Part shown: one piece after another, positions 1 through 6,848 of the stretch | Numbering within the stretch: position 1 is the first letter of the stretch | How the letters are laid out: each line of letters begins with the position of its first letter | From: Comamonadaceae bacterium | Lineage (GTDB): Bacteria > Pseudomonadota > Gammaproteobacteria > Burkholderiales > Burkholderiaceae_C | DNA length: 11,530 nucleotides | Assembly: GCA_947469815.1 (NCBI GenBank) | Contig: CANIRI010000037.1 | Location: forward strand, 1-11,530 | Direction: 5' to 3' | The notes under the pieces: model-generated | Told to the model about the DNA's origin: nothing | What the model saw: only the letters and a program-made list of their open reading frames with translations | Databases searched by the model: none | Made by a program: the position numbers and the translations under genes

Positions 1-623
1 ACTTCCACAATCTTGCCGCCCAGTGCCTCATAGGCACGGCGGAATTCGGCGACCATATTGACGCCGAAGTCGTTGTTGACGTGGATCACCGTCAGGCTCT
101 TGAAGCCCTGGTCCAGCGCATATTTGGCCGCCGCAGTACCTTGCAGCGCGTCGCTGGTGATGGTGCGGAAGAACCAGCCGCCGGTCTTGCCCTCAACAGC
201 CAGTCTGGTCAGCGTGGGCGAGGAGGATGCGGGCGAAATTTGCACCACGCCAGCAGGCGCGGTCACCGAGGTGACCATGGGAATGGACACCGAGCTGATG
301 ATGCCGCCGATGATGGCCGGCGTCTTCTTCAAATCCACCAACTGGCGCGCCTGGTCCACGGCAACCGAGCCCTGGCTCTGCGCATCGCGCACATCGAAGG
401 CGAGCTTGCAACCGGCAACACCCGCGCTTCCGGCTGCTTTGTTCAAATCATTAAAAGCCAGCTCTACCGATTTGCTGGCGGCCTGGCCATAGCGGCCGGC
501 AGCGCCGGTGAGCGAGACCACCATGCCCACCGTGTGGGTGCATGACGGTGTTTGGGCGACGGCGGGCGCAGCGCCCAGGCTGGCGAGCAGGGCCGCCGTA
601 GTAACAGAAAGCACATAACGCAT
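1..623 (-). CDS. ABC transporter periplasmic substrate-binding protein, branched-chain amino acid (LivK) type, partial
   Basis: The minus strand is open from an ATG at 623 to the window edge, giving 207 codons and missing the C-terminal part. Residues 1-23 form a signal peptide: a short basic start (MRY), a hydrophobic stretch, and an Ala-Val-Ala|Gln cleavage site. The mature part begins with a strand reading HTVGMVVSLTGAAGRYGQ, typical of type I periplasmic binding proteins of the Leu/Ile/Val family. It continues with the family's IGGIISSVSIPMVTSVTAPAGV and ISPASSSPTLT segments and FRTITSDALQG. A GGAG ribosome site (633-636) sits 9 nt before the ATG. It is the last gene of the leftward operon seen here, 30 nt after the aldo/keto reductase stop; the permease and ATPase genes would lie outside the window. 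Members bind amino acids, urea, amides or aromatic acids. The operon suggests a ureide or related nitrogen compound, but the ligand cannot be read from sequence. Confidence 0.9.
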   Translation of the reverse strand, partial: MRYVLSVTTAALLASLGAAPAVAQTPSCTHTVGMVVSLTGAAGRYGQAASKSVELAFNDLNKAAGSAGVAGCKLAFDVRDAQSQGSVAVDQARQLVDLKKTPAIIGGIISSVSIPMVTSVTAPAGVVQISPASSSPTLTRLAVEGKTGGWFFRTITSDALQGTAAAKYALDQGFKSLTVIHVNNDFGVNMVAEFRRAYEALGGKIVE

Positions 624-653
624 GGTGAGAGTCTCCAGGGTGGGTTGTTGAAA

Positions 654-1706
654 TCAGGATTGGTTGAGGTTGTACTTCATGATGCGGCCATGCGGCCCCG
701 TCTTGTCGCGCTCCAGACTATACGGCGCGCCCGCAGGGCCCGGGCAGGCATCCAATATCGGCTGCAAAAGCGCGTGGTCTGCGGCATCGAGTGCAAAGCG
801 AAAGACTTCCAGCGTGCTGGCCAGGCGGTCCGCGTAGCGCGCACCCACAATCGCAGCGGCCACACTGGGCTGCTCCAGCACCCAGCGCACCGCCACGCTG
901 GACAGGCTGACCGCATAGCGCCGCGCAATCTGGTCCAAGGCCTGCAAGAGCGACTGGAAGGCGGCCCAACCGCCGAACTCGTCAATGATGAGTTGGTATT
1001 TCACCAGCGAGCGGTTCGCTAAGGGCGCTTGCGGCTGCGGCTTGCCGAGCCACTGCTCCGTTAAAAACCCCCCGGCCAGGGTGCCGTAACACAGCAGTTG
1101 CATGCCATGGCCTTGTGCCAACGCGGCCAAATCATGCGCCGGGCGGCGGTCAAGCAGGGAGTATTGCGTTTGCATACTCACCAGCGGCACCCCGGCATCC
1201 ATGATTTCCAGCGCATGCGCGCTATCGAAGTTGGTACCGCCGATGCGGGCAATCAGACCTTCTTTTTGCAGCGCATACAAAGCCAGCGCGGTTTCCACAT
1301 AGCGCGGCACGCCGTAGTCCCACCAATGGAACTGCACCAGATCCAGGCACTCGGTGTCCAGGCGTTGCAGCGAACGGGTGATGATGCGCCGCACATAGGC
1401 CGCGTCCACCGTCGCCAGGTCGGCGTAGTTCGGCACAAACTTGGTGTGCACCTGCATGCGCGGCAGCCCAGCGGCACGGCGGGCGCGGTTGAACGCGCCA
1501 TACATATCTTCGACGCCGGTGTAAATATCGGCACCATCCACGGTGTTCATACCGGCGTCCAGAAAAACGCCCATGTCGGCAATGGCGCGTTCGCGCTCCA
1601 CCGGGCCGTGGTCACCGGCGAGTTGCCAGCCGCCCCGGATCACGCGCGCGATGCGGTAGCCGGGTGCCAGGGCAGTCGTCTCAACCGTCGGGCTGGCCAG
1701 GCTCAT
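654..1706 (-). CDS. Aldo/keto reductase family protein
   Basis: A 350-residue NAD(P)H-dependent (beta/alpha)8-barrel reductase of the COG0667 type, near the usual family length. The catalytic tetrad is visible: Asp57 and Tyr62 in DGADIY, Lys89 in HTKF, and His127 in VQFHWWD. Later family signs are IARIGGTNFD (152-161), MQTQYSLLDRRP (178-189) and the cofactor-binding AAIVGAR (284-290). The ATG at 1706 was chosen because it overlaps the stop of the upstream gene as ATGA. An in-frame start further upstream (1793) would read deep into that gene. No signal peptide, so cytoplasmic. The aldehyde or ketone substrate cannot be told from sequence. Its place in an oxalurate/oxamate operon suggests a role with glyoxylate-like or ureide-derived carbonyls, or with a compound brought in by the adjacent transporter. 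That is inference only. Confidence 0.9.
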   Translation of the reverse strand: MSLASPTVETTALAPGYRIARVIRGGWQLAGDHGPVERERAIADMGVFLDAGMNTVDGADIYTGVEDMYGAFNRARRAAGLPRMQVHTKFVPNYADLATVDAAYVRRIITRSLQRLDTECLDLVQFHWWDYGVPRYVETALALYALQKEGLIARIGGTNFDSAHALEIMDAGVPLVSMQTQYSLLDRRPAHDLAALAQGHGMQLLCYGTLAGGFLTEQWLGKPQPQAPLANRSLVKYQLIIDEFGGWAAFQSLLQALDQIARRYAVSLSSVAVRWVLEQPSVAAAIVGARYADRLASTLEVFRFALDAADHALLQPILDACPGPAGAPYSLERDKTGPHGRIMKYNLNQS

Positions 1707-2047
1707 CTGACGGGCGGCATGGGTACCGCGGTTGTCTCGCTGTGGCGGAAGGTCCGTTTGCCCAGACGGGTGATGCGAAAACGCGTGGGGCAATGCGGAT
1801 CCGGACAGGCGACTTCGGCGTCGGTGCTCATCCAGTCCGCTTCGTGCGTGGCCCGCTGCTTGGCGGGCAAAAGCGGCAGCACAGCCGCCAGCGAATACAT
1901 GGAAAAACCCTGGCCATCGGGGAAGTGCAAGACCTCGCCACGGACCTCGAAGTAATCACCCACCCGGGCGTTGCATTGGATCTTGCGCTCGTCGTGCACC
2001 ACGACTTCCACCCGCAGGTCGTACAACTCAAATTCGTCGGCTTGCAT
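1703..2047 (-). CDS. TIGR04076 family small protein, function unknown
   Basis: A 114-residue soluble protein with no signal peptide or membrane segment. The N-terminal half is a small beta-rich region (LYDLRVEVVVHDERK, then CNARVGDYFEVRGEVLHFP). It is followed by FSMYSLAAVLPLLPAKQR and a Cys-containing segment ACPDPHC near residues 80-86 leading into TRFRITRL. The order 'C...VGD.FEV', 'YSLAAVLP', 'CPD' and 'FRI.R' matches my memory of the TIGR04076 family, which has no assigned biochemical role. An AAAGG ribosome site (2054-2058) lies 6 nt before the ATG. The gene begins 15 nt after the amidohydrolase stop, and its TGA overlaps the reductase ATG, so the two are probably translationally coupled. 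The three cysteines could bind a metal, but the spacing does not prove it. Confidence 0.78.
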   Translation of the reverse strand: MQADEFELYDLRVEVVVHDERKIQCNARVGDYFEVRGEVLHFPDGQGFSMYSLAAVLPLLPAKQRATHEADWMSTDAEVACPDPHCPTRFRITRLGKRTFRHSETTAVPMPPVR

Positions 2048-2062
2048 CGTGAACCTTTGGCT

Positions 2063-3688
2063 TTAAAACGCTGCCACCAAACCGTCGCTGCGCGGATCCG
2101 CAGCGCCCAAGTACAAGCCATCGGTCTGGCGCACGATAGCGCCAGCATGGCCCATGGTGTCGCTGTAGTCGCCGAGGATTTCCACATCGTGGCCAGCGGC
2201 TGACAAGGTCTGCATCACCTGCGGGTCAAAGCGGTTCTCGAACTTCAGCGTGGTGCTTTCCTGGCCCCAGGTTTTGCCCAGCAACCAGCGCGGCGCGCTC
2301 ACCGCCTGCTGTAAGGTCTGGCCGTAAAACGCGTAGCGGCTGAACACCGCCGACTGGCTTTGCGGCTGGCCGTCGCCACCCATATTGCCGTAGACCATGT
2401 GGCGGCCATCGTCGAAGCGCGCATGTACCGGGTTCAGGGTGTGGAAGGGTTTTTTGTGCGGAGCCAAAACCAGGTGCGAGGCCGGGTCCAGCGAGAAGCT
2501 CGATCCCCGGTTTTGCCAGGCAATGCCGGTGTCTGCCAGCACCACGCCCGAGCCGAACTCCCAGTACACGCTCTGTATGTAGCTGACCATGCGGCCCTGC
2601 GCATCGGCCGTGCCCATCCAGATGGTGTCACCGGGAATGCTGCGCTCCGGCCAGGGCAAGGCCTTGGCCATGTCCACGGCTTCGACGCAGCTGTCGATAA
2701 AGCTGTCGCTCAGGAATTGCGCAGGGCTCACGCCCATGCGGTCCATGGTGGCCGGGTCGGCCACGAAGCGGTTGCGGACCTTGAAGGCCTGCTTGGTGGC
2801 TTCCACCAGCGCGTGCAAATACGGCGCGCCGTCGGCCTCGTGGATACCGTGGCGCAAGCGCAAGCGGTCGAAGATGGCCAGGATCATCAACGAGGCCAAG
2901 CCCTGCGTGGGCGGCGTCATGTTGTACAGCGTGGCACCGGTCACGCGCACACTCAGCGGCGTCACGCTGCTGGCGCTGTGCGCATGCAAATCAGCCAGGC
3001 GCAGCGGCCCACCCAGGCGCTCGTGCTCGGCGGCAATGGCCGCAGCGACGCTGCCCCGGTAATGGTCGTCCAAGCCCTTGTCGGCCAAGGTTTGCAGCGT
3101 GCGCGCCAAGGCGGGGTAGCGGCGCAGCGTGTTGACCAGCGGCACCTGCCCCGCCGCGCCGGTGGCGGCTGGCGCATCCAAAAACTGTCCGGCAAAGCCG
3201 GGAATATGGGCCAACTCTGGCAAAAATTTGCCCGTGAAATTGACCTGGCTTTGGGTGACCGGCGCGCCTTCGCGGGCGTACCAGATCGCGTCTTGCAGCA
3301 AGCGCGCAACCGGCAGCTTGCCGCCCAAACGTTCGCTGTGGCGCAGCGCTTCCTGCCAGCCCGATATGGCACCAGCGACCGTGTTGGCCGCCAGCGGACC
3401 ACGTCCGGGAATGGCTTTGTGACCGGCGTAAAAATCCAGCGTTGCCGCACCGGCCGCGCGGCCGCAAGCGTCAATGGCCACCGGTGCTTGGCCGGGTTCG
3501 GAGATCAGCCAGAAGCCGTCACCGCCGATGGCGTTCATGTGGGGGTAGACCACGGCAATCGTGGCGGCTGCGGCGACCATGGCCTCGATGGCGTTGCCGC
3601 CCTCGCGCAAGACCGCGCAGGCGCTGCTGGCAGCCAGGTGGTGGGGCGCGGTCACCATGCCGCGCGGGGAAGTCAGAGTTTGGCGCAT
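2063..3688 (-). CDS. hpxW: Gamma-glutamyltransferase-family Ntn-hydrolase, probable oxamate amidohydrolase (HpxW-like)
   Basis: A 541-residue protein of the gamma-glutamyltransferase fold, made as one chain and expected to self-cleave before the nucleophile Thr355 (in PGDTIWMG). An ungapped comparison from memory with E. coli Ggt sets Thr391 against Thr355 and also matches Asp362, Gly365 and Ser369; the second hydroxyl, Thr409, becomes Ser373. Glycine-rich GNMGGDG is at 434-440. There is no signal peptide, unlike periplasmic Ggt. Residues that hold the glutamyl alpha-amino and carboxylate groups in Ggt differ (Asn411 to Tyr375, Asp433 to Ser397, Ser462-Ser463 to His416-Thr417), so a different substrate is likely. 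Directly upstream are the oxamate carbamoyltransferase genes, and Klebsiella HpxW is a family member that hydrolyses oxamate to oxalate and ammonia. Oxamate is therefore the favoured substrate. The start is 9 nt after the allG stop, with a weak GAAAG site. Family certain, substrate inferred. Confidence 0.9.
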   Translation of the reverse strand: MRQTLTSPRGMVTAPHHLAASSACAVLREGGNAIEAMVAAAATIAVVYPHMNAIGGDGFWLISEPGQAPVAIDACGRAAGAATLDFYAGHKAIPGRGPLAANTVAGAISGWQEALRHSERLGGKLPVARLLQDAIWYAREGAPVTQSQVNFTGKFLPELAHIPGFAGQFLDAPAATGAAGQVPLVNTLRRYPALARTLQTLADKGLDDHYRGSVAAAIAAEHERLGGPLRLADLHAHSASSVTPLSVRVTGATLYNMTPPTQGLASLMILAIFDRLRLRHGIHEADGAPYLHALVEATKQAFKVRNRFVADPATMDRMGVSPAQFLSDSFIDSCVEAVDMAKALPWPERSIPGDTIWMGTADAQGRMVSYIQSVYWEFGSGVVLADTGIAWQNRGSSFSLDPASHLVLAPHKKPFHTLNPVHARFDDGRHMVYGNMGGDGQPQSQSAVFSRYAFYGQTLQQAVSAPRWLLGKTWGQESTTLKFENRFDPQVMQTLSAAGHDVEILGDYSDTMGHAGAIVRQTDGLYLGAADPRSDGLVAAF

Positions 3689-3697
3689 AGCGAGCTT

Positions 3698-5143
3698 TCA
3701 GTCTTTCAAAAATTGCTGCGTCATGGCTTCGAACGCAGACACATAACAGGCCATGGGCACACGCACCACGCCGGCACCGATCTGGCCGACGCCGGCTTTT
3801 TTGTGGGCAATGCCGGTAGTCACCAGCGGGCGGATGCCGGTGTCGAGCACCTTGCGCACATCGATACCGCAGGGCGCGCCGGCAAAGTCCAGCGCGGGCA
3901 GGCTCAAGGCGGGGTTTTTGGTGACGGTGATCTCGTACATCTCCTGGCTGTAGCGCACCGCGTCGCTGACCGAGCCACCGGCCAGCAGCGTGAGCGCGGG
4001 CGATGCCGCAAACGAGCAACCACCGAAACCGGCGGTCTCGGTGATGGCGCTGTCGCCGATGTCGGGGCAGGCGTCGTCTTGCGAGAAACCGGGGAAGTAC
4101 AAGCCGTTGGGCAGATCCGATTTGGCGGTAAACCATTGCTGGCCCAGGCCGCTGATGCGCAAGCCGGTCTCGGTGCCGTTGCGCGCCATGGCCGTGACCA
4201 CCGAGCTGAAAGGCACGCCGTGGGCTGCGTCCATGATGGCTTTGCACGACACCATCGAAAAGTTCAAAAAGAACTGCGAGGTCTTGGCCACAAAGTCCAA
4301 AGTCTGGTGGATATGGTCTTGCGGCACCCGGCCCTGCGCGGCGGCCAGGGGCACGGCCAGGGTCATGAAAAACAGCGAGGTGGATGCGGCGTTGCGGCTG
4401 TGTACCTCGTCACCCATGAGCAGCGCCTGCGACTGAATGGCCTTGAGGTCAATGCCACCGGTCTTGTCAAAGTTGTGGCGCACAGCGGCTTTCAAAACCG
4501 GTGCCAGCACGTTCTCAAACCACTTGAGGCGCTGCAACACATCCGGGCCATTCGCACCAAAGCGCAGGCAGCGGCCGATGCCTTCGTTGATGTTGGTGTA
4601 GGCCACATTACCGTGTGTCGCATCGCGCACCTGGATCACCGGCATGGACGGGCTGATGATGCCGGTCATGGGCCCCACGGCCTGGAAGTCGTGGCACTGT
4701 CCGAACGCGATCTCGCCGCGTTGCAGCATTTTTTCGGCCTGCTCTGCCGTTTTGGCCCAGCCCTCGTACAAGACCGCGCCAATCATCGCGCCGTGCATGG
4801 GCCCGCACATATCACCCCAGGCCACCGGCGGGCCCGCGTGCAGCAGCAGCCGCGCACCCTTCATCTCGCTCCACACGCCATCGGCACGCAGGGCGACGTC
4901 TTCCCACATGGGCCGGGAATTGATGATGCGCTGGGTCACTTCCTGATTGGCTGCCGCAATGCGCGGGTCGTCCATCAGGCGTGCGAGGTTCCAGGCCAAG
5001 ACGGGGTCGGCGTTACCCGGCGGACGCCAGCCCAGGTGGTCGACTTGCCCGCCGTTGTGGCTGATGCTGTCATTGAATCCATCGATGCCGATATTGAGAA
5101 CAGCGGGTGGCTGGCTGAGCAGGGAGTTGGCAGGCATTTTCAT
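3698..5143 (-). CDS. allG: DUF1116 protein, oxamate carbamoyltransferase subunit AllG (YlbE family)
   Basis: A 481-residue DUF1116 protein, homologous to E. coli AllG (formerly YlbE). With AllF and AllH it forms the oxamate carbamoyltransferase that phosphorolyses oxalurate to oxamate and carbamoyl phosphate. Conserved-looking blocks are LLHAGPPV (100-107), GPMHGAMIGA (114-123), VGPMTGIISPSMPV (156-169), MGDEVHSRNAAST (243-255), CKAIMDAAHGV (300-310), ARNGTETGLRISGLG (320-334) and GDSAITETAGFGG (363-375). There is no signal peptide or clear membrane helix, so it is cytoplasmic. The ATG at 5143 overlaps the allH stop as ATGA and is preferred over an in-frame upstream start at 5167. A GGAAA site lies just before it. 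The length is full for the family. The subunit role is established for E. coli; its transfer here rests on family and on the neighbouring allF, allH and allK. Confidence 0.9.
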   Translation of the reverse strand: MKMPANSLLSQPPAVLNIGIDGFNDSISHNGGQVDHLGWRPPGNADPVLAWNLARLMDDPRIAAANQEVTQRIINSRPMWEDVALRADGVWSEMKGARLLLHAGPPVAWGDMCGPMHGAMIGAVLYEGWAKTAEQAEKMLQRGEIAFGQCHDFQAVGPMTGIISPSMPVIQVRDATHGNVAYTNINEGIGRCLRFGANGPDVLQRLKWFENVLAPVLKAAVRHNFDKTGGIDLKAIQSQALLMGDEVHSRNAASTSLFFMTLAVPLAAAQGRVPQDHIHQTLDFVAKTSQFFLNFSMVSCKAIMDAAHGVPFSSVVTAMARNGTETGLRISGLGQQWFTAKSDLPNGLYFPGFSQDDACPDIGDSAITETAGFGGCSFAASPALTLLAGGSVSDAVRYSQEMYEITVTKNPALSLPALDFAGAPCGIDVRKVLDTGIRPLVTTGIAHKKAGVGQIGAGVVRVPMACYVSAFEAMTQQFLKD

Positions 5144-5859
5144 AAGGTTTCCGCAGGGGGTTCGCAAATCTGTAAAGCCAAAAAGACGCCGGCCAGCATA
5201 TCGCCGCCCGAGCTGGCGCCCAGGCCCAAAAGCCGGTTGACGGCGTCGGTGATCCGGCGCGGTTCACCGGCCTGGAAAGCGTCGAATACATCGTGCAGCA
5301 CGCGGTAGCTGCTGCCGCGCATCAGGTCATCGAGCAAGGCCGCGCTGATCGGGTTAGTCGCACTTTGTGCGGCGCTTCTAATGCGGGCGTGCACACCCGG
5401 CATGGCGCTGCGCCAAGCCGCATCAGACGTGATGGGCGCGTGCGCCAGGGTAAAGAAAATGCCGCCCAAGAGGTCGTCGCCACTCGGTGTGAGACCGTGG
5501 CCCAGACCCAGAACGCGCAGCGCGGCGGCCTGAAAAGCAGCGAGGTCTTGCGCGCGCAGCGACTGAGCCACAGCGTTCAGCCGGGGCCGCGCCAGGTCCA
5601 ACGGAAACACCAGACGCTGCCCGGCTAGCCAACCGAGCAGGCCGATGTGCGTATCCATGCCCGCCCAGGCCTGCGCCGCACCGCTGCGAAGCGCTTTCGC
5701 GTCGTATGCGACCGGCGCGGCATTCCAGGGATGCGCTAGGTTCCGCGGGTGGTCGGTGCGGGCCTTGGAGCCGGTCCAGACGATGCGTCCGTCCATAAGC
5801 GCGTAGTCCGTGGTCTCGAAACCCGGTACGGCTTGCAAGTCGGTCGCGGCAAGATTCAC
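5140..5859 (-). CDS. allH: DUF2877 protein, oxamate carbamoyltransferase subunit AllH (YlbF family)
   Basis: About 239 residues of the DUF2877 family, the third subunit of the AllFGH oxamate carbamoyltransferase of E. coli (AllH, formerly YlbF). The hallmark is LGLGHGLTPSGDDLLGG (117-133), echoed near the C-terminus by LLGLGASSGGDMLAG (210-224). Both glycine/Asp-rich loops are also present in the E. coli protein as I remember it. The start is uncertain. A GTG at 5859 overlaps the carbamate kinase stop as GTGA, matching the ATGA joins elsewhere in this operon, and was chosen for that reason. A TTG at 5877 would add six residues. No ATG is available before an in-frame stop a little further upstream, and neither start has a strong ribosome site. 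The N-terminus seems slightly shorter than in E. coli. The protein is soluble and cytoplasmic. Confidence 0.86.
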   Translation of the reverse strand: MNLAATDLQAVPGFETTDYALMDGRIVWTGSKARTDHPRNLAHPWNAAPVAYDAKALRSGAAQAWAGMDTHIGLLGWLAGQRLVFPLDLARPRLNAVAQSLRAQDLAAFQAAALRVLGLGHGLTPSGDDLLGGIFFTLAHAPITSDAAWRSAMPGVHARIRSAAQSATNPISAALLDDLMRGSSYRVLHDVFDAFQAGEPRRITDAVNRLLGLGASSGGDMLAGVFLALQICEPPAETL

Positions 5860-6848
5860 CGGGGCGGCGCTTTGCAAGTGATGTGCGTGCCCGCCCGCCC
5901 CATCAGCGCGTCAAACGCACGCTCCAGCGAGGTGATGATCACTTCGCCATCGTGGTTGGCGTTGGGCAGCTCTTCCAGGTAGCTGATGGCCGCTTCGATC
6001 TTGGGCCCCATGCTGCCGGGCGGGAACTGGCCATCGGCGGTGTACTGGCGCGCCTGCGCCAAAGTCATGTGGTCCAGCGGCCGCTGGGTCGGCTTGTTGA
6101 AGTCCAGCGCCACCTGCTCCACACCGGTGAGCATGATCAGCGCATCGGCATGCAAATGCGCCGCCAGCATGGCGCTGGTCAGGTCTTTGTCAATCACCGC
6201 CGCAACACCGGTCCAGTGGCCGTTGTCGCCATGCAGCACCGGCACGCCGCCACCGCCGCAGGCGATGGGGATCACGCCCGCATCCAGCAGCGCGTCAATG
6301 GTTTTGAGGTCCAGGATTTTTTTCGGTTTGGGGCTGGCCACCATGCGCCGCCAGCCGCGCCCCGAATCTTCGGCAAAAAGCCAGCCGGTCTTGGCCGCCA
6401 TATCGGCCGCATCGGCTTCGCTGAAAAACTTGCCCACCGGTTTGGTCGGGTTTTTGAAAGCAGGGTCATCGACGTCGACTTCGACTTCGGTGACCACGCA
6501 GGACACCACAATGTCCATGCCGCTGTCGACCAGCACATTGGCAAAACTCTGCTGCAGCATATAGCCCATGCCGCCTTGCGAATGCGCCACGCACACGTCC
6601 ATGGGCATGGGCGGCAGCTCATCCGCCGTGCGCGCCATGCGGTACAAAATATTCCCCACCACCGGTCCGTTGCCATGGGTTAGCACCAGCTGCCAACCGG
6701 CGCGGATGATCTCGACCAAATGCGCGCAGACCTGGCGCATCAAAACCAGCTGTTCTTCGGCCGTGCCTTTGATCGTCGGCGGGTAGGCAGCGTTGCCGCC
6801 CAGCGCCACCACGACCCGCTTGCGCGCAGGCACGGGGCCGGTATTCAT
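5856..6848 (-). CDS. allK: Carbamate kinase, catabolic (AllK/ArcC family)
   Basis: A 330-residue amino-acid-kinase-fold enzyme that transfers the phosphate of carbamoyl phosphate to ADP. It makes ATP and carbamate, which falls apart to CO2 and ammonia. Family motifs are VVVALGGNA (12-20), THGNGPVVGN (57-66), HSQGGMGYMLQQ (89-100), RRMVASPKP (167-175), CGGGGVPV (197-204), VIDKDLTSAMLA (218-229), TGVE (241-244) and FPPGSMGPKIEAA (275-287). The length is typical. The ATG at 6848 overlaps the allF stop as ATGA; an in-frame start at 6872 is less likely. The gene sits between allF and allH/allG, so the kinase is made together with the enzyme that forms its substrate. This is the energy-yielding step of the oxalurate route, as with E. 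coli AllK (formerly YbcF), rather than part of an arginine deiminase pathway: no arcA or arcB is present. Confidence 0.95.
   Translation of the reverse strand: MNTGPVPARKRVVVALGGNAAYPPTIKGTAEEQLVLMRQVCAHLVEIIRAGWQLVLTHGNGPVVGNILYRMARTADELPPMPMDVCVAHSQGGMGYMLQQSFANVLVDSGMDIVVSCVVTEVEVDVDDPAFKNPTKPVGKFFSEADAADMAAKTGWLFAEDSGRGWRRMVASPKPKKILDLKTIDALLDAGVIPIACGGGGVPVLHGDNGHWTGVAAVIDKDLTSAMLAAHLHADALIMLTGVEQVALDFNKPTQRPLDHMTLAQARQYTADGQFPPGSMGPKIEAAISYLEELPNANHDGEVIITSLERAFDALMGRAGTHITCKAPPR

Noticed and set aside
2360..5308. A plus-strand open frame of 982 codons antisense to hpxW and allG
   Set aside because: It lies opposite two clearly conserved genes, is rich in His, Arg, Gln and Gly, and shows no family motif. 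Long antisense frames are expected in high-GC coding DNA.
5856..6848. Carbamate kinase as part of an arginine deiminase operon
   Set aside because: No arginine deiminase or ornithine carbamoyltransferase is present; the gene is overlapped on both sides by oxamate carbamoyltransferase subunits.
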